Part shown: one piece after another, positions 1-5,741 of the stretch | Layout of the letters: each line of letters starts with the position of its first letter | Position numbering within the stretch: the first letter of the stretch is position 1 | Source of the DNA: Anderseniella sp. | GTDB taxonomy: Bacteria; Pseudomonadota; Alphaproteobacteria; Rhizobiales; Aestuariivirgaceae | Reading direction: 5' to 3' | DNA: 6,929 bases | Assembly (NCBI GenBank): GCA_013041995.1 | Contig: JABDRA010000267.1 | Location: forward strand, 1-6,929 | Translations under genes and position numbers: made by a program | Notes under the pieces: model-generated | Databases searched by the model: none | Seen by the model: the letters and a program-made list of their open reading frames with translations, nothing else | What the model was told of the DNA's origin: nothing

Positions 1-838
1 GTGCCAAATTGACGAACGGCTCATCGTCATAGCGTTCGGCCAGCACCTCGTGACAATCGCGCGCGGTTTTACCAGGTACAAGTCTGGCGTAGGCGGTGAT
101 GAATTCTCCACGGCTCATCGGCACCAGATGCGGGGTGAAGTTCACGATCACGTCCCGGCCCGCGGCGATCGACAGTTCCTGCTCGATTTCAGGCGCATGC
201 CGGTGCTTGCCGATGGAATATGGTCCCATGCCCTCACCGGCTTCGCAAAACAGGGTGTTCTGCTTCAGCGCCCGCCCGGCGCCAGACACACCGGACTTGG
301 CATCAATCACCAGATCGGATGCGTCGATCAACCCGGCTTCCACCAGCGGCAGCAGCAGCATCAGAACGGCGGTTGGATAACATCCCGGACAGGCAACCAG
401 CCTGGCACCGGCAATCTGGTCGCGGTAGTGTTCAGTCAGTCCATAGACCGCGTGGGCCTGCAGATCGAGCGCGGCGTGATCATTGCCATACCATTGCTTG
501 TAAGCTTCAGGGTCGCGCAGCCGGAAGTCAGCCGACATGTCTATGATCTTCAGGTGTTCAGGCAACACCTTTATGACCTGCTGGCTTGTAGCATGCGGCA
601 AACCGCAAAACGCTGCATCGACGCCCGACCAGTCTACTTCATCATTGGTGACCAGCCCCGGCAGGCCCAGGCCACTGAGATGGGGAAAAACTGTTTCCAT
701 CGGTTTGCCGGCATGAGAATTGGCCGTCAGCGCCACGATTTCCATGTTCGGATGAGCATACGCCAGTCGCACGAGATCAGCGCCGGTATAGCCTGATGCC
801 CCGATTACCGCGACGCGGATTTTTTGTGCGCTGCTCAT
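1..838 (-). CDS. argC: N-acetyl-gamma-glutamyl-phosphate reductase, 3' end outside window
   Basis: ArgC catalyses the NADPH-dependent reduction of N-acetyl-glutamyl-5-phosphate to N-acetylglutamate semialdehyde, the third step of cytosolic arginine biosynthesis. I translated 279 codons without a stop from the ATG at 838; the family usually has about 310-350 residues, so the C-terminus lies beyond base 1. Visible signatures are the nucleotide-binding loop GASGYTGAD (residues 13-21), CGLPHATS (78-85), the active-site motif ACPGCYPTA (149-157, nucleophile Cys153), the conserved KSGVSGAGR (181-189) and the histidine-containing GKHRHAPEIEQ (210-220). All key residues seen are intact. No good Shine-Dalgarno precedes this ATG, because a miniature element begins 2 bases upstream of it. 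An in-frame ATG at 854-856, inside the element's terminal repeat, would add MDSDPS and is an alternative start. The gene is divergent from the glycosyltransferase cluster. Identification is firm; the start is uncertain. Confidence 0.96.
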   Translation of the reverse strand, partial: MSSAQKIRVAVIGASGYTGADLVRLAYAHPNMEIVALTANSHAGKPMETVFPHLSGLGLPGLVTNDEVDWSGVDAAFCGLPHATSQQVIKVLPEHLKIIDMSADFRLRDPEAYKQWYGNDHAALDLQAHAVYGLTEHYRDQIAGARLVACPGCYPTAVLMLLLPLVEAGLIDASDLVIDAKSGVSGAGRALKQNTLFCEAGEGMGPYSIGKHRHAPEIEQELSIAAGRDVIVNFTPHLVPMSRGEFITAYARLVPGKTARDCHEVLAERYDDEPFVNLA

Positions 839-840
839 GC

Positions 841-1109
841 TAGGGTCAGAATCCATCAGTCTTATCCATTCTGCGGGAGAGTATTTTGCCTCTGGCAAGG
901 CGAGAGGTCGCAGGAAACCGTCCGGTTTTCAAGACCTTTCAACGCAGTCAGGGGCAAAATAGACCCCGCCCTTCGGGTTTGAAAGAAAACACCCGCCTGA
1001 AGGCGAAAAATGCTCGAAAAGGCACAAAGCCTTATCTTGCGCTTTTTCACCATCATTCGAATGTTTTCTTTCAAACAGTATTGCATAAGACTGATGGATC
1101 CTGACCCTA
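841..1109. mobile_element. MITE-like miniature inverted-repeat element with TA target duplication
   Basis: Bases 841-865 are the reverse complement of 1085-1109 at 24 of 25 positions; the single mismatch is A850 against the complement of C1100. If the outermost TA on each side is a target-site duplication, the element spans 843-1107 (265 bp) with 23-bp terminal repeats starting GGGTCAG. A TA duplication fits IS630/Tc1-mariner-type transposition, so this may be a non-autonomous derivative of such an element, but no parent transposase is in the window. The interior has no convincing gene; the short open frames in it show no family resemblance. It holds a second, perfect inverted repeat (977-991/1062-1076) and small hairpins. 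Deleting the element plus one TA leaves a plausible argC leader, which strongly supports real insertion. Confidence 0.82.
977..1076. repeat. Internal 15-bp perfect inverted repeat of the miniature element
   Basis: GTTTGAAAGAAAACA at 977-991 is the exact reverse complement of 1062-1076. Between the arms lie two small hairpins: CGCC-TGAA-GGCG (994-1005, followed by five A) and AAGGC-ACAAA-GCCTT (1019-1033). Together with the terminal repeats this gives a nested fold-back, so a transcript of either strand could form a long branched stem. Confidence 0.75.
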
Positions 1110-1114
1110 AGTAA

Positions 1115-1120
1115 CTCCAA
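1115..1120 (-). promoter_or_regulatory. Probable original argC Shine-Dalgarno, now displaced
   Basis: On the minus strand this reads TTGGAG. With the miniature element and one TA removed it would sit 9 nt before the argC ATG (spacer TTACTTAGC), an ideal arrangement. In the present sequence it is about 276 nt away and cannot serve the ATG at 838. This is inferred from the reconstruction and has not been shown functionally. Confidence 0.6.
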
Positions 1121-1132
1121 GGAATATAAACC

Positions 1133-1243
1133 GTGCCTGCAATAACCGGTTCATTGGTTGGCGTAAAGCCGGTATGTTGGGTGGAAGTGTTTTCCTGTCA
1201 GGGCGTCCAATTCCATGCGGCTATTGTTTGTCAGCTCCGCTGA
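1133..1243 (+). CDS. Possible 36-residue leader ORF (GTG start) overlapping the first glycosyltransferase
   Basis: A GTG at 1133 is preceded by AAGGA (1119-1123) with a 9-nt spacer, a better ribosome-binding site than that of the following gene. The frame reads MPAITGSLVGVKPVCWVEVF and onward to a TGA at 1241-1243, which lies 29 nt inside the glycosyltransferase gene beginning at 1215. It has no recognised domain. If translated it could couple translation to the downstream gene, whose own site (AGGGCG, 1200-1205) is weak. It may equally be chance, because the AAGGA overlaps the former argC Shine-Dalgarno on the other strand. Confidence 0.2.
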   Translation: MPAITGSLVGVKPVCWVEVFSCQGVQFHAAIVCQLR

Positions 1244-2303
1244 GCATTTCGGTGGTACCGAACGCTGGGCCAGTATGGCAATCGCCGAACTGGAACGGCG
1301 TGGGCACCAGATATGGATGGCATGTCCCGACACCGCTCACGCCGGCAATTTCTCCCACCCGGATCGCTTGTGGCACAATGGGCCCAAATCAATGTGGGAC
1401 AAGTCCGGCATGGACCGGATGGCCGCATTCTGCCGACAGTATCAGATCGACTGCATCGTCCCGCTAAGCCAGAACATGTACTTCGCCTGTGGCCGTCTTG
1501 CACGGAAACTGGACATAGCGCTCGTGCTGCGACTGGGCATCGTGCGGCTGCCATGGCGACCGGTGGTGGACTGGTACGGATATGGCATCTATCCGGACGC
1601 CATTATCGTCAACACACAACGCATCAGGCAGGTCTTGTCGTGGGCACCGTTTGTGAAGCCTGAGCGTATCCATGTGATCTACAATGGCATTGTGGAGCGT
1701 CCGGTAACCGGTGTGGCCAGCCGACCTGACAAATTCACCATTACCAGCGTGGGTACACTGTCCTGGCGCAAGGGAATGGAACACCTGATCAAGGCGGTTG
1801 CCCTGCTGCCTGATGACTTGCGTGAAAAGGTTCACCTCAAGCTGATCGGTCAGGGTCCGGCCCGGGAGAAACTAACCGGCCTTGCAACAAAGTTGGACCT
1901 TGCAAACCAAGTTGAATTTACCGGACATGTCGACAATCCGACGGCTCACATCGCTGCAAGTGACCTGTTTGTGCTGCTGTCTGCGCAGGAAGGCATATCA
2001 AATGCCCTGCTGGAGGCAATGAACTGCGCGGTGCCAGCCTATGCGACACTGGTCGGTGGGCATGGCGAGTTCATCGAACACGGGATCAATGCATACGCTG
2101 CACACTCTCGGAGCCCGTCGCGGGTGGCAAGTGACCTTGCCGGCATCATGTCGGATAAAAACATTGCTGCGGTTGGTGTGGCTGGCCGCGACACGGTGCG
2201 CGACAGATTTTCCATGACCGCCATGGGAGACAGGCTGGAAGACGTATTGAAACTGACAAAAAAAGGCCCCACCGGAAAACCGGCAGGGCCAGATCATCAG
2301 TAG
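1215..2303 (+). CDS. GT4-family glycosyltransferase (first of three)
   Basis: Predicted cytosolic or membrane-associated retaining glycosyltransferase of the GT-B fold, family GT4, moving a sugar from a nucleotide donor to a growing surface glycan; donor and acceptor cannot be read from the sequence. The 362 residues show an N-terminal acceptor domain opening MRLLFVSSAEHFGGTERW (GGTERW at 13-18, typical of this group), the linker VIYNGIVERP (154-163), the donor-domain strand TITSVGTLSWRKGMEHLIKA (175-194), LIGQGP (210-215) and the E-x7-E donor-binding motif EGISNALLE (Glu259, Glu267), followed by the usual GGHGEFI segment. ATG 1215 is the first start after the in-frame TAA at 1164 and places the first beta strand at the N-terminus. 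The last ~14 residues (KKGPTGKPAGPDHQ) are encoded by the terminator of the convergent EF-hand gene, so the native C-terminus may once have been different. Confidence 0.9.
   Translation: MRLLFVSSAEHFGGTERWASMAIAELERRGHQIWMACPDTAHAGNFSHPDRLWHNGPKSMWDKSGMDRMAAFCRQYQIDCIVPLSQNMYFACGRLARKLDIALVLRLGIVRLPWRPVVDWYGYGIYPDAIIVNTQRIRQVLSWAPFVKPERIHVIYNGIVERPVTGVASRPDKFTITSVGTLSWRKGMEHLIKAVALLPDDLREKVHLKLIGQGPAREKLTGLATKLDLANQVEFTGHVDNPTAHIAASDLFVLLSAQEGISNALLEAMNCAVPAYATLVGGHGEFIEHGINAYAAHSRSPSRVASDLAGIMSDKNIAAVGVAGRDTVRDRFSMTAMGDRLEDVLKLTKKGPTGKPAGPDHQ
2258..2290 (-). terminator. Rho-independent terminator of the EF-hand gene
   Basis: Bases 2265-2275 (GGCCCCACCGG) pair with 2280-2290 (CCGGCAGGGCC) around an AAAA loop, with two internal mismatches. 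Seven A at 2258-2264 become a U-run after the hairpin on the minus strand. It lies about 28 nt beyond the EF-hand stop codon and inside the 3' coding end of the plus-strand glycosyltransferase. On the plus strand no T-run follows, so it looks one-directional. Confidence 0.8.
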
Positions 2304-2318
2304 TGGGTTAGGCTCGTA

Positions 2319-2537
2319 TTAGCCCTGGATTGCGGCCCACTCGTCTGCACTCAGTTCGCCATTCTGGTCGCCATCGGCAGCCTTGAATGCGTCATCAGCC
2401 ATATCAGGCATAGCTGCCTTGGCTTCTTCCATGGATACTGAACCGTTCTGGTCAGCGTCTACAGCGGTGAAGTCAGCAGCGAGTGCTGCGGTTGAAGCGA
2501 AACCAGTAGCAAGTACGATTGCGAGAAACTTTTTCAT
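2319..2537 (-). CDS. Small exported EF-hand calcium-binding protein
   Basis: A 72-residue protein with a clear Sec signal peptide: MKK, a hydrophobic core FLAIVLATGFAST, and probable cleavage after AALA (residue 20). The mature ~52 residues hold two EF-hand loops: DADQNGSVSMEE (27-38) and DGDQNGELSADE (55-66). Both keep the canonical acidic or polar ligands at loop positions 1, 3, 5 and 9 and glutamate at 12, so both should bind Ca2+. The protein probably acts in the periplasm or outside the cell as a calcium buffer, sensor or adhesin partner; its target is unknown. It has its own Shine-Dalgarno and terminator and is transcribed against the flanking glycosyltransferases, so it is a single-gene unit and not part of their operon. 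A role in organising an anionic surface polysaccharide through calcium is speculation from context. Confidence 0.9.
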   Translation of the reverse strand: MKKFLAIVLATGFASTAALAADFTAVDADQNGSVSMEEAKAAMPDMADDAFKAADGDQNGELSADEWAAIQG

Positions 2538-2544
2538 GTTTAAT

Positions 2545-2549
2545 TCTCC
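2545..2549 (-). promoter_or_regulatory. Shine-Dalgarno of the EF-hand gene
   Basis: GGAGA on the minus strand, 7 nt before the ATG at 2537. It is one of the few strong ribosome-binding sites in the window and fixes the start of the small secreted protein. Confidence 0.8.
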
Positions 2550-2673
2550 AGTTAGACTTTGTCCCGATCTGCTCGGCTTATCTCAATGAACAGCCTGTAG
2601 GATCGTTCAGGTGCCGTCCACGAGGCAGAAGGTGACCTGTCAATGCGGCAGCGAGAAGCAGGCCGCAAGGAAA

Positions 2674-2717
2674 TGTCAGGACCAATTTGTGGTGGATCAG
2701 GACCAATTTGTGGTGGA
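2674..2717 (+). repeat. 21-bp tandem duplication, possible solitary IS21-family end
   Basis: TCAGGACCAATTTGTGGTGGA occurs twice back to back (2676-2696 and 2697-2717) without a mismatch. The first copy is preceded by TG, giving TGTCAGGACCAATTTG. IS21-family elements typically begin with TG and carry two or more ~20-bp repeats just inside each end, which this arrangement resembles. No istA or istB sequence and no opposite end is present in the window, so this would be a relic. The repeats are certain; the IS21 reading comes from general family knowledge and is tentative. Confidence 0.55.
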
Positions 2718-2752
2718 TTGTGGCGTGTGTTGCCGACTATCCCATGATGCAT

Positions 2753-2825
2753 CTTGTCAATATTGATGTCACGCAGCTCAATATATTCGACGTCAATGGC
2801 AACTGCACTCACATCAATTGTCAAG
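2753..2825. repeat. Imperfect inverted repeat, arms 19 and 17 nt
   Basis: CTTGTCAATATTGATGTCA (2753-2771) pairs with TCACATCAATTGTCAAG (2809-2825) with two mismatches and a 2-nt bulge, enclosing about 37 nt. It could be a regulatory structure or the remnant of a small insertion. No T-run follows either arm, so it is not a standard terminator. Confidence 0.35.
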
Positions 2826-3025
2826 GCGCTGAAACGTAAATGACATTACCGTGGTCTTCCGGTACATGGATTGCCTGGGTAAATTGACAACCCGTGTATC
2901 CGGCCAGGCCAATGCTCGCTGGTTCTTTCCAAACAAATTGTGTAACAACGTGGCGCTCTGCGTATGCCAGACAAAATTGATTTTGCAGGCACTCCTGTTG
3001 CTAAAGCCGAGATTGTTGCCAGTCG

Positions 3026-4090
3026 ATGAAAATACTGTTCGTGGTACCACGATTTCACACAAACCTGTCGGCAGCGCTCTCGGGCCTGTTGGCTGCCGGA
3101 ATCGATGCCAGAGTGGTGAGCAGCCGGACAGAATTAATTGAAGATCATACCGTCATCGAACCTGTCGTAGTTCCGAAAGGCAAGCAAAGCCTGACGTTCC
3201 TGAAGGCCCTTCTGAAAGACATTTCGCCTGACGCCGTTGTCCTGAGAAACACCGGTAGCTTGTCATGGCGCATCCACCTGCTAGCCCGCCTGGAACATAT
3301 CCCCGTGATTGGCTATCAATTGCGGCCGGTCAACAAACCACGAAGTATTGCGCGGCTAGCTTTGGAAACACTGTGGTCCGGGTTGCCTGTATGGCGTTTT
3401 TCGCCTGTCATGGGATTGAAGCGCGACGGTAACAGGCAGGATCGCTATTCACGATACTTACCCCTGCCCGTTTATCAGTCTACTCCGGGAGTTGCGCGTA
3501 AGACAGGACCCAACGGGCCTCTTCGCATCCTGTGTGTCGCCAAAATTGCCCAACCCAGAAAACGCCATTTGCTTCTGCTTGATGCTCTGGAAAGGCTCAA
3601 GGATGAAACAGATTTCAGACTGACCCTTATTGGTGCCGACACTCAGCAGGTGTCCGGATTCAGCGATCAATATCTGGAAAAGTTGACGGACAGGTTACTC
3701 AATGGCCCATTGAAATCCAAGATCACTTTGCTGACCAACGTCCCTCCAAACCAGATGGCTGAACATTATCTAAATCACCACATCTGCGTACTGCCTGCAG
3801 ACCGTGAACCACTTGGCATATCTCCACTCGAAGCAATGGCCTTCGGCACGGTGCCTTTGACCTCAACCGGAACAGGCAGTTCCGGCACAATTGAAATGGC
3901 AGGCGACGACATGGTTTTTCAGGCCGGAAATGTCGACGATCTGCATGCGCGGCTGGCCGCGTTTGCATCTGACAGGCAGCACCTTGAAACTCTGGGGCAG
4001 CAGGTCCAGGAGTTTGCCCAAAAAAACCTGGCGCCAAAGCGCTTCGCTGAAGACTTGCTGCAATTTATAATGGATTTCAAAAACCGGTAG
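3026..4090 (+). CDS. GT4-family glycosyltransferase (second of three)
   Basis: Predicted GT-B glycosyltransferase of 354 residues. The N-terminal domain opens with MKILFVVPRFHTNLSAALSG, where the usual GG loop is replaced by an NLSAALSGL helix start. The donor domain begins near residue 166 (LRILCVAKIAQPRKRHLLLL; compare the common VGRLxxxKG) and continues through LTLIGA (199-204). The E-x7-E motif is EPLGISPLE (Glu261, Glu269), followed by AMAFGTVPLTS. This last block is the best evidence for GT4; the N-terminal half is divergent and gives no substrate information. The ATG at 3026 fits the beta-strand start, but the upstream sequence has no strong Shine-Dalgarno. The next gene starts 90 nt downstream on the same strand, with no clear terminator between them, so the two are probably co-transcribed. 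Confidence 0.85.
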   Translation: MKILFVVPRFHTNLSAALSGLLAAGIDARVVSSRTELIEDHTVIEPVVVPKGKQSLTFLKALLKDISPDAVVLRNTGSLSWRIHLLARLEHIPVIGYQLRPVNKPRSIARLALETLWSGLPVWRFSPVMGLKRDGNRQDRYSRYLPLPVYQSTPGVARKTGPNGPLRILCVAKIAQPRKRHLLLLDALERLKDETDFRLTLIGADTQQVSGFSDQYLEKLTDRLLNGPLKSKITLLTNVPPNQMAEHYLNHHICVLPADREPLGISPLEAMAFGTVPLTSTGTGSSGTIEMAGDDMVFQAGNVDDLHARLAAFASDRQHLETLGQQVQEFAQKNLAPKRFAEDLLQFIMDFKNR

Positions 4091-4180
4091 ACACAGAGTT
4101 CCACGTCGTGCTTTGCAAATTATTTTTATTCCCCGCACGTTCACCCGACAATCCTACACCCTGTTTGGAAAAGCATCCCC

Positions 4181-5395
4181 ATGACCCGCCGCATCAAAGT
4201 CCTGCTGACCAGTTTCCCGAGCCTTGGGCAGACCTTCATTGCGCAGGAACTGCTCGGACTGGAGCGGGCGGGATTTCCCATGCAGATTCATCCGATGATC
4301 CGCCGTCGCGCCGCCAGGTTGCAACCGGTTGTCCGGGACATTGAGGCACCGGTAATCTATCCTGAGGCCAATCCAGCAAAGGCGCTCTGGCAACTCATAT
4401 CGGCCTGGTGGAAAGTCAGGTCAAAGCCTGGGTATCCTGTCGCAAGGGCAGCACTCATGTCCAGGCCCACCCCGTTGCGTTTCTACCTGTTTTGCAAGGC
4501 CATCAAATTGGCACAACAATTAGACCCTCAATGCGATGTCATATACGCCCACTTTATCCGCCACCCGGCGACGATCGCACAATTTGCCAGTCTGATTTCT
4601 GGAACACCGTGGACCTGTTGCGCACATGCCCGCGACATCTGGTTGTCAGATAATGAAGACCTGACCAGCAAGCTGTCCAGTGTGCGATGGGTCGCGACCT
4701 GCACCGGCCATGGCGCCGACCGGTTGCGGGCGCTGACTGCGCACCCGGAAAACGTTCATCTCGTCTACCACGGCGTCGACCTCAGCCGCTTCCCTGTCGA
4801 CAGCGGCCGCAGGCATGCCAATGATGGCAGTTCACCGGATCGGGCAGTGCGCATCATCACTGTGGGCCGGGCGATTGAAAAGAAGGGCTTTGACATTCTC
4901 CTTGACGCTCTTTCCAGATTGCCGAAAACCCTGCATTGGCGGCTTGAGCATATCGGCGATGGTCCGTTGATCGATACGCTCGCCAGCCAGGCAGAAAGCC
5001 TCTCCCTTGCCGACAGGGTGGACTTCATCGGATTCAGGAATTCTGAAGACCTGCTGGACCTGTACCGTGCCTGCGATGTGTTTGTGCTGCCATGCCGTGT
5101 TGATGCGGATGGCGACATGGACGGGTTGCCGAATGTGCTGGTGGAAGCGGCCAGCCAGGCCATTATGTGCATTTCAACCGATATTTCGGCAATTCCTGAA
5201 TTTTTCACCTCAGGTGAAAACGGCCTGCTGGTCAAACCCGAAAACGCCGACGCCATAGCCGAAGCAATCAGAGTGGCAATAACCGACCCCAACTTGCGTC
5301 AGAAACTGGGGACTGCCGCCGCAGAGCGCGCAAAGGCGCATTTCAGCTTTGCCGACAATATCGTCACTCTCACGGCACTTTTCGAAGAACTCTAA
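4181..5395 (+). CDS. GT4-family glycosyltransferase, WcaL-like (third of three)
   Basis: A 404-residue GT-B enzyme of the type annotated in colanic acid and other exopolysaccharide loci. Landmarks are LTSFPSLGQTFIAQELLGLE (residues 9-28; compare FPxxSETFI in the group), YAHFIRHPATIA (122-133), CAHARDIW (147-154), VYHGVDLSRF (195-204), the donor-domain start ITVGRAIEKKGFDILLDAL (226-244), IGDGPL (258-263), and DGLPNVLVEA (314-323) followed by IPEFF and GENGLLV. The first acid of the E-x7-E motif is Asp314 rather than Glu, with Glu322 as the second. It should transfer a sugar from a nucleotide donor to a lipid-linked glycan at the inner face of the membrane; which sugar is not visible. The start at 4181 is preceded only by a weak GGAAAAG. 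No terminator is apparent downstream. It probably follows the preceding glycosyltransferase in one transcript. Confidence 0.9.
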   Translation: MTRRIKVLLTSFPSLGQTFIAQELLGLERAGFPMQIHPMIRRRAARLQPVVRDIEAPVIYPEANPAKALWQLISAWWKVRSKPGYPVARAALMSRPTPLRFYLFCKAIKLAQQLDPQCDVIYAHFIRHPATIAQFASLISGTPWTCCAHARDIWLSDNEDLTSKLSSVRWVATCTGHGADRLRALTAHPENVHLVYHGVDLSRFPVDSGRRHANDGSSPDRAVRIITVGRAIEKKGFDILLDALSRLPKTLHWRLEHIGDGPLIDTLASQAESLSLADRVDFIGFRNSEDLLDLYRACDVFVLPCRVDADGDMDGLPNVLVEAASQAIMCISTDISAIPEFFTSGENGLLVKPENADAIAEAIRVAITDPNLRQKLGTAAAERAKAHFSFADNIVTLTALFEEL

Positions 5396-5741
5396 AGCAT
5401 CCGTTTTGATTGGGTACTTTCCGGCGTCCATTTTCTGTTCTGCATAGCCCCGAAGGGTCAGATCCAATGGCCTTTGCTGTAACTCCGAATCCGTCGATCA
5501 GCACCGAATGAATAACCTGTTGAAAGTTCACGTCAGGTACGTAAAAAATGTGGAACGTTAAAAAATTACCTGCGGATAGGCCTTATCATGACAATGAGTG
5601 TCCTAAGGTTAAATAAGGTCCACTAATTAATGTACCATATTTAACCTGTATTCCCCAGATGGATTACCAATTTTGATGACGTGCCTGGTAAATTTTTCTG
5701 TAAAAATCAATGCGATACTAACATTACAGCGAGCTAGCCCC
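5396..5741. other. Gene-free region before the IS1380 remnant
   Basis: About 345 bases with no supported gene. The part from roughly 5530 to 5730 is clearly more AT-rich than its surroundings and contains short A and T runs and a repeated TAAGGT (in CCTAAGGTTAAATAAGGT, about 5603-5620). It may contain the left end and promoter of the IS1380 element, but I could not find a matching pair of terminal repeats because the right end is lost. I saw no terminator hairpin for the glycosyltransferase that ends at 5395. Confidence 0.5.

Larger units (their letters stand above)
2538..3025. other. Gene-free region between the EF-hand gene and the second glycosyltransferase
   Basis: About 490 bases with no convincing gene. 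The short open frames on both strands resemble no family; the longest, on the minus strand, contains PPQIGPD twice only because of the 21-bp tandem duplication. The stretch must contain the promoter of the EF-hand gene and probably one for the plus-strand glycosyltransferases. A TTGACA occurs at 2884-2889 but no good -10 box lies 16-18 nt after it, so I assign no promoter. The region holds the tandem duplication at 2676-2717 and an imperfect inverted repeat at 2753-2825, both described separately. Confidence 0.6.

Noticed and set aside
50..796. 248-codon plus-strand open frame (and shorter ones at 96-380 and 220-546)
   Set aside because: Antisense of argC, whose minus-strand translation carries all ArgC motifs; the plus-strand translations have no family resemblance.
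862..1120. Short open frames on both strands inside the miniature element
   Set aside because: They span repeat arms, have no plausible ribosome-binding sites and no domain resemblance; the element looks non-coding.
2676..2717. Possible CRISPR array from the direct repeats
   Set aside because: Only two adjacent copies with no spacer between them and no cas gene.
2552..2824. 90-codon minus-strand frame with a PPQIGPD repeat
   Set aside because: The peptide repeat is produced by the 21-bp DNA duplication; there is no start signal, and the frame lies over the leader of the EF-hand gene.
2884..2912. TTGACA as a -35 box for the second glycosyltransferase
   Set aside because: No acceptable -10 hexamer at 16-18 nt spacing; the hexamer alone is weak evidence.
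4765..5292. 175-codon minus-strand open frame
   Set aside because: Antisense of the donor domain of the third glycosyltransferase; Ser/Arg-rich composition typical of a shadow frame.
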